DNA from: an uncultured Acidimicrobiales bacterium
Lineage (GTDB): Bacteria > Actinomycetota > Acidimicrobiia > Acidimicrobiales > SHLQ01
Length of the DNA stretch: 64,000 nucleotides
Reading direction: 5' to 3'
NCBI GenBank assembly: GCA_938038785.1
Contig: CALHTB010000061.1
Span: 1 to 64,000 of the forward strand
Made by a program: the position numbers and the translations under genes. Below, piece by piece: positions 60,708-64,000 of the stretch; position 1 is the first letter of the stretch, and every line of letters begins with the position of its first letter. Under the pieces are notes generated by a model. That model was given only the letters and a program-made list of their open reading frames with translations. It ran no database searches and had not been told where the DNA came from.

Positions 60708-61874
60708 ATGCGATTGCGATTCGGAACATTCATGGCGCCGTTCCATCCACCCGAACACAACCCAACCTTGTCGCTCGAGAACGACTTGCAGCTGCTCGAA
60801 CACATGGACCGGCTTGGTTTTGACGAGGCCTGGGTTGGCGAACATCACTCGGCGGGCAGCGAGATCATCGCCTCTCCTGAGATCTTCATCGCGGCAGCAG
60901 CGGCGCGAACCAAAAACATCAAGCTCGGCACCGGCGTGGTATCGCTTCCCTACCACAACCCTCTCTGGACAGCCGAGCGAATGGTGTTGCTCGATCACCT
61001 CACCCGAGGACGCGTCATGTTTGGAGTGGGACCAGGTGCACTTCCCACCGATGCGGCGATGCTTGGCCTTGAACCATCGCAGATGCGTCCGCTGCTGGAG
61101 GAGTACCTGGCGATCATCATGCAATTGCTCACCACCGACGAGCCAGTCAACTATCAATCCGACCGACTCACGCTGAAAGACGCGCGACTGCACTTGCGCC
61201 CATACTCGGACCCATTGTTCGACATGGCGATCGCCGCGGTTGCGTCGCCATCGGGGGCCAAGCTCGCTGGCCAATACGGCCACGGCGTGTTGTCTCTCGG
61301 CGCAACCGTTGCCGTCGGCATGGACGTGCTCGCGCACCACTGGACCATCCAAGAAGAGACTGCGGCGCGTCACGACATGGTGGCTGATCGGTCGAAGTGG
61401 CGCCTCGTAGGTCTCATGCACCTGGCCGAGTCCGAGGAGGAAGCTCGCCGAGACGTGAAGTACGGAATGGAGCAATGGTTCCGGTACTTCCAGAACGTGG
61501 CGGCGTTCCCGCAGATGGCAGTTGATGGCGGCAACCTCGATGAGATGATCGACTTCGTCAACGGCGGTCTTGGTGTCGTTGGAACCCCCGACATGGCAAT
61601 CGCCCAAATCGAAGAGCTCATCGAGCAGTCAAACGGCGGCTTCGGGGCCTACATGACGTTGGCGCACAACTGGGCCAATCACGAGTCAACAATGAAGAGC
61701 TACGAGCTCTTCGCTCGCCACGTGATGCCGCGCTTCCAGGGTCAAGTCGATTCGCTCACCAACGCAGCTGACCGCGCCGAGAAGTCACGGCCGGCGCTCG
61801 CCGAGAAGCAGCTCATTGCGGTCGACGAGGCTACGAACAAGTACGAGGACGAAAAGGAGATCGTCCTCACATAG
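60708..61874 (+). CDS. Luciferase-like (LLM) flavin-dependent monooxygenase
   Basis: A 388-residue FMN or F420-using TIM-barrel oxidoreductase. It opens MRLRFGTFMAPFHPPEHNPT and has DEAWVGEHHSAG, KLGTGVVSLPYHNPLWTAER and LDHLTRGRVMFGVGPG, typical of limonene-1,2-monooxygenase-like and long-chain alkane-type LLM proteins. GGGGG precedes the ATG. Its stop lies in a perfect 14-bp tandem duplication (61862-61889). Confidence 0.88.
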   Translation: MRLRFGTFMAPFHPPEHNPTLSLENDLQLLEHMDRLGFDEAWVGEHHSAGSEIIASPEIFIAAAAARTKNIKLGTGVVSLPYHNPLWTAERMVLLDHLTRGRVMFGVGPGALPTDAAMLGLEPSQMRPLLEEYLAIIMQLLTTDEPVNYQSDRLTLKDARLHLRPYSDPLFDMAIAAVASPSGAKLAGQYGHGVLSLGATVAVGMDVLAHHWTIQEETAARHDMVADRSKWRLVGLMHLAESEEEARRDVKYGMEQWFRYFQNVAAFPQMAVDGGNLDEMIDFVNGGLGVVGTPDMAIAQIEELIEQSNGGFGAYMTLAHNWANHESTMKSYELFARHVMPRFQGQVDSLTNAADRAEKSRPALAEKQLIAVDEATNKYEDEKEIVLT

Positions 61875-61889
61875 ACGTCCTCACATAGA
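61862..61889. repeat. Perfect 14-bp tandem duplication over a stop codon
   Basis: CGTCCTCACATAGA is present twice without spacer, at 61862-61875 and 61876-61889. The first copy contains the stop of the LLM gene. Consistent with recent slippage. Confidence 0.9.
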
Positions 61890-61894
61890 CAAGG

Positions 61895-63469
61895 TCAGGC
61901 GGCGATAAAGTCGGCCGCTCGCTTGCCAACCACCATCGAAATCGCCTGCGTATTGGCATTCACAATGGACGGCAAGATCGAGGCGTCGGCTACTCGAAGG
62001 CCGTCAACGCCGTTCACCCGAAGCTCGGGGTCGACCACGGCGTCGGCGGCCGGACCCATCGCGCAGGTCCCGACCGGGTGGTACAGCGATTCGCTTGTGG
62101 CACGGACATGCTCGACCCACTGTTCGTCAGTTGTGCACTCGACACCGGGCAAGTATTCGGAGTTCACGTAGCTGGCGAGAGCGGGCTGGTGGGCAAACTC
62201 GCGAGCGAGTTTGCACCCCTCGACCAACAACCACAGATCGGTAGGGTCCGACAAGTAGCGCGGGTCGATGATGGGCTTTGCCAGCGGGTCCTTGCTGGCC
62301 AAACGGATCTCGCCTCGGCTCTTCACATCGACGAGCGTGGGCGCAATGCTGATGCCGTGGCCCTCAACGGGGTGGAAGCCGTGTTCGACGAAGAATGCCG
62401 GAGCGAAGTGAAACTGAATGTCGGGCATGGGGCCGTCGCCGAGGGTGACAAACCCACCAGCCTCACCGACATTCGAGCTGAGGTGTCCGGTTTTCTTCGT
62501 GGCGTATTCAAGGAGTGGCTTCAGCGGCGATTCCTCGGCCGCAGCAAGCGAGATCGGCTCGTTCACCGTGTATGCGTTGCCGCAGGCCAAGTGGTCGATG
62601 AGGTTCTGCCCAACGTTGGCCGAGTCGTGCACGACGTCGATTCCAAGTGATGACAAGTGGTCGGCTGGACCAATGCCCGACAGCATCAGGAGCTGTGGTG
62701 AGTTGATTGCCCCGCCAGCCAAGATCACTTCGGAGGTGGCAGTCGTGACGTGAGTGCCTTTCTTGTCGACCCACTCGACCCCACTTGCGCGGCCGTTGCT
62801 CATCACGACCTTAGTCGCCTGCGCTCCGGTGATGACCGTGAGGTTCGCTCGCTTCATCGCCGGCTTCAAGAACGCGGTTGCTGCGCTACACCGCACCCCA
62901 TTGCGTTGGGTGACCTGAAACTGTCCGAACCCCTCTTGGGTGTCGTCGTTGAAGTCAGGGTTGAGCGAGAAGCCGGCGGTCTTGGCCGACTCGATAAACG
63001 CCAGGGTTAGGGGGTTCACCGTTTGCAGGTCGGACACGGTGAGGCCACCGCCGACGCCGTGGTAGTCACTTGGGCCACGTTGTTGATCTTCGAGGTTCAT
63101 GAAGGCCGGCAGCAGGTCGCCGTAGCCCCAGCCAACGTTTCCGTCGGCAAGCCACTGGTCAAACGTATGACGATGGCCGCGCTGATAGATCATGGCGTTC
63201 ATCGACGTGGAACCGCCAAGCACCTTGCCTCGGGGCCAGTACATCTCGCGATTCTTCATTTCAGGCTGAGCAACCGTGGAGTAGTTCCAGTCGTGTTTGC
63301 TCTTAAACAGCTCGCTGAACGCAGCGGGGATCTTGGTGTTGAGATTTCGATCTCGCTGGCCAGCCTCGAGCAAAACCACGCTCGCTCCAGTAGCCGACAG
63401 CTGGTCGGCAAGCACACAGCCACCCGCTCCAGCTCCGACAATCACATAGTCCGCTGCCTGCATGGCCAT
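61895..63469 (-). CDS. GMC-family FAD oxidoreductase (choline dehydrogenase-like)
   Basis: A 524-residue flavoprotein. FAD motif YVIVGAGAGGCVLADQL near residue 8; GMC signatures are WPRGKVLGGSTSMNAMIY and GGAINSPQLLMLSGIGP; the catalytic His region is YHPVGTCAMG, with the second residue Asn/His in NANTQA. Such enzymes oxidise alcohols such as choline, long-chain or polyethylene-glycol alcohols. The start is ATG at 63469 or two codons later. Convergent with the LLM gene, 20 bases apart. Confidence 0.9.
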   Translation of the reverse strand: MAMQAADYVIVGAGAGGCVLADQLSATGASVVLLEAGQRDRNLNTKIPAAFSELFKSKHDWNYSTVAQPEMKNREMYWPRGKVLGGSTSMNAMIYQRGHRHTFDQWLADGNVGWGYGDLLPAFMNLEDQQRGPSDYHGVGGGLTVSDLQTVNPLTLAFIESAKTAGFSLNPDFNDDTQEGFGQFQVTQRNGVRCSAATAFLKPAMKRANLTVITGAQATKVVMSNGRASGVEWVDKKGTHVTTATSEVILAGGAINSPQLLMLSGIGPADHLSSLGIDVVHDSANVGQNLIDHLACGNAYTVNEPISLAAAEESPLKPLLEYATKKTGHLSSNVGEAGGFVTLGDGPMPDIQFHFAPAFFVEHGFHPVEGHGISIAPTLVDVKSRGEIRLASKDPLAKPIIDPRYLSDPTDLWLLVEGCKLAREFAHQPALASYVNSEYLPGVECTTDEQWVEHVRATSESLYHPVGTCAMGPAADAVVDPELRVNGVDGLRVADASILPSIVNANTQAISMVVGKRAADFIAA

Positions 63470-63544
63470 CCCCCGGGTCGCGTGCCCGCGAAGTTACGCC
63501 ATCAGCCAGATTTTCGACATTCGCGGATCGGGTAGACCGAAGCC

Positions 63545-64000
63545 TTACAGGAAGTCGTCCTCGGTTTCGGGGCCGGCGCTGCCGTACAAGCCGAATGCTT
63601 CAGCTTGGTCGTCTTTCAGGTGGTAGCTCTCTTCGTCGTTCGGGAACGCTCCGGAACGGACGTCGTTGGCATAGTTCGTCAACGCATCGATGGTGGCGGT
63701 CTTCATGTCGGCGTAGCGCCGAACAAACTTGGGGACGAACCGATCTTCGATGCCAAGAACGTCGTGGTACACGAGAACTTGGCCATCGCAATGTGGGCCA
63801 GCACCGATGCCAATGGTTGGGATGTCGATCGCAGCGGTGACCGCTTCGGCGACCTTCACCGGGATGCCCTCGAGCACGATGGCAAAGCAGCCAGCGTGTT
63901 GCAGGGCCTTCGCGTCGTCGATGAGCTCCATCGCCGCCTCGGCCTGACGGCCTTGCACCTTGAAGCCGCCCATGGCGTGAACCGACTGTGGGGTGAGGCC
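63545..64000 (-). CDS. panB: 3-methyl-2-oxobutanoate hydroxymethyltransferase, C-terminal part (cut by window edge)
   Basis: The C-terminal 151 residues of PanB, the first enzyme of pantothenate synthesis, which adds a hydroxymethyl group to 2-oxoisovalerate. The frame is open to the right edge. Visible family parts are LTPQSVHAMGGFKVQGR, FAIVLEGIPVKVAEAVTAAI, PTIGIGAGPHCDGQVLVYHD and the FVRRYADM region. The N-terminal metal-binding half lies outside. The C-terminal tail after the barrel is longer and more acidic than usual (ending PETEDDFL). Confidence 0.93.
   Translation of the reverse strand, partial: GLTPQSVHAMGGFKVQGRQAEAAMELIDDAKALQHAGCFAIVLEGIPVKVAEAVTAAIDIPTIGIGAGPHCDGQVLVYHDVLGIEDRFVPKFVRRYADMKTATIDALTNYANDVRSGAFPNDEESYHLKDDQAEAFGLYGSAGPETEDDFL

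Overview
The window looks like a contiguous chromosomal piece of a high-GC actinobacterium, most likely an Acidimicrobiia/Ilumatobacter-like lineage. That placement is an inference from codon use (strong C/G in third positions), frequent GTG starts and ATGA/GTGA gene overlaps, a mycothiol-linked DsbA-type reductase, a YtrA-type GntR unit, NarL/DesK-type signalling, and secreted proteins with Cys-bounded C-terminal modules. I saw no rRNA, tRNA, CRISPR array, transposase or phage gene. Both ends cut genes: an alkyl sulfatase on the left and panB on the right.

Layout. 1-10 kb is mixed metabolism: alkyl-sulfatase tail, cytosine-deaminase-like enzyme, ArsR regulator divergent from a flavin-binding oxidase-like protein, RidA plus GlcD-type oxidase, a cluster of very small unknown genes, thioesterase, LigB-type dioxygenase plus SDR, methyltransferase, carotenoid oxygenase. 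9.9-14 kb holds a VapBC toxin-antitoxin pair, a membrane Ser/Thr kinase with an extracellular threonine-rich stalk and two PKD domains, and a GntR/DUF1648 pair. 14-23.3 kb holds a large secreted spondin/trefoil/propeller protein, a MacB-like ABC exporter, a PAS histidine kinase, and a DesK/NarL two-component system. The exporter and the two-component operon share a 22-bp palindrome in their upstream regions.

23.4-34.3 kb is a polyamine/guanidine island. On the minus strand run gabT, a C45-type amide hydrolase, a GNAT acetyltransferase, an AsnC regulator, an agmatinase-like ureohydrolase and potABCD. A DAO-type FAD oxidase diverges from gabT. Two families of tandem repeats interrupt this gene string between the C45 gene and the acetyltransferase, and one repeat copy supplies the C45 stop codon. 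34.4-37.3 kb is a small module of DJ-1-like protein, metallo-beta-lactamase-fold protein and Cys-containing TetR regulator; a near-perfect palindrome sits exactly in the promoter spacer of the first gene.

37.5-43.8 kb has two GGDEF-EAL proteins flanking a guanine deaminase. 43.8-51.3 kb has a PrsW protease, PIG-L deacetylase, DsbA-like reductase, a lipoprotein, an RTX-repeat secreted protein, a His/Asp-rich mini membrane protein, a flavodoxin-like reductase and a GH16 lipoprotein. 51.3-51.5 kb carries REP-like repeats. 51.5-64 kb has an MFS carrier whose N-terminus appears frameshifted, a HAD hydrolase, a VOC protein, a SirB1-like protein, a secreted RCC1 propeller, a second MFS carrier, a BBOX/TauD-family protein that has lost both metal-binding histidines, a luciferase-like monooxygenase, a GMC oxidoreductase and the panB tail.

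The most interesting items are the shared palindrome linking a two-component system to an exporter, the polyamine island with its unusual hydrolase/acetyltransferase pair and embedded repeats, the apparent pseudo-dioxygenase, the operator-in-spacer DJ-1/MBL/TetR module, and a densely structured convergent intergenic region at 5.74-5.92 kb. All functions were assigned by reading motifs; no database search was run.
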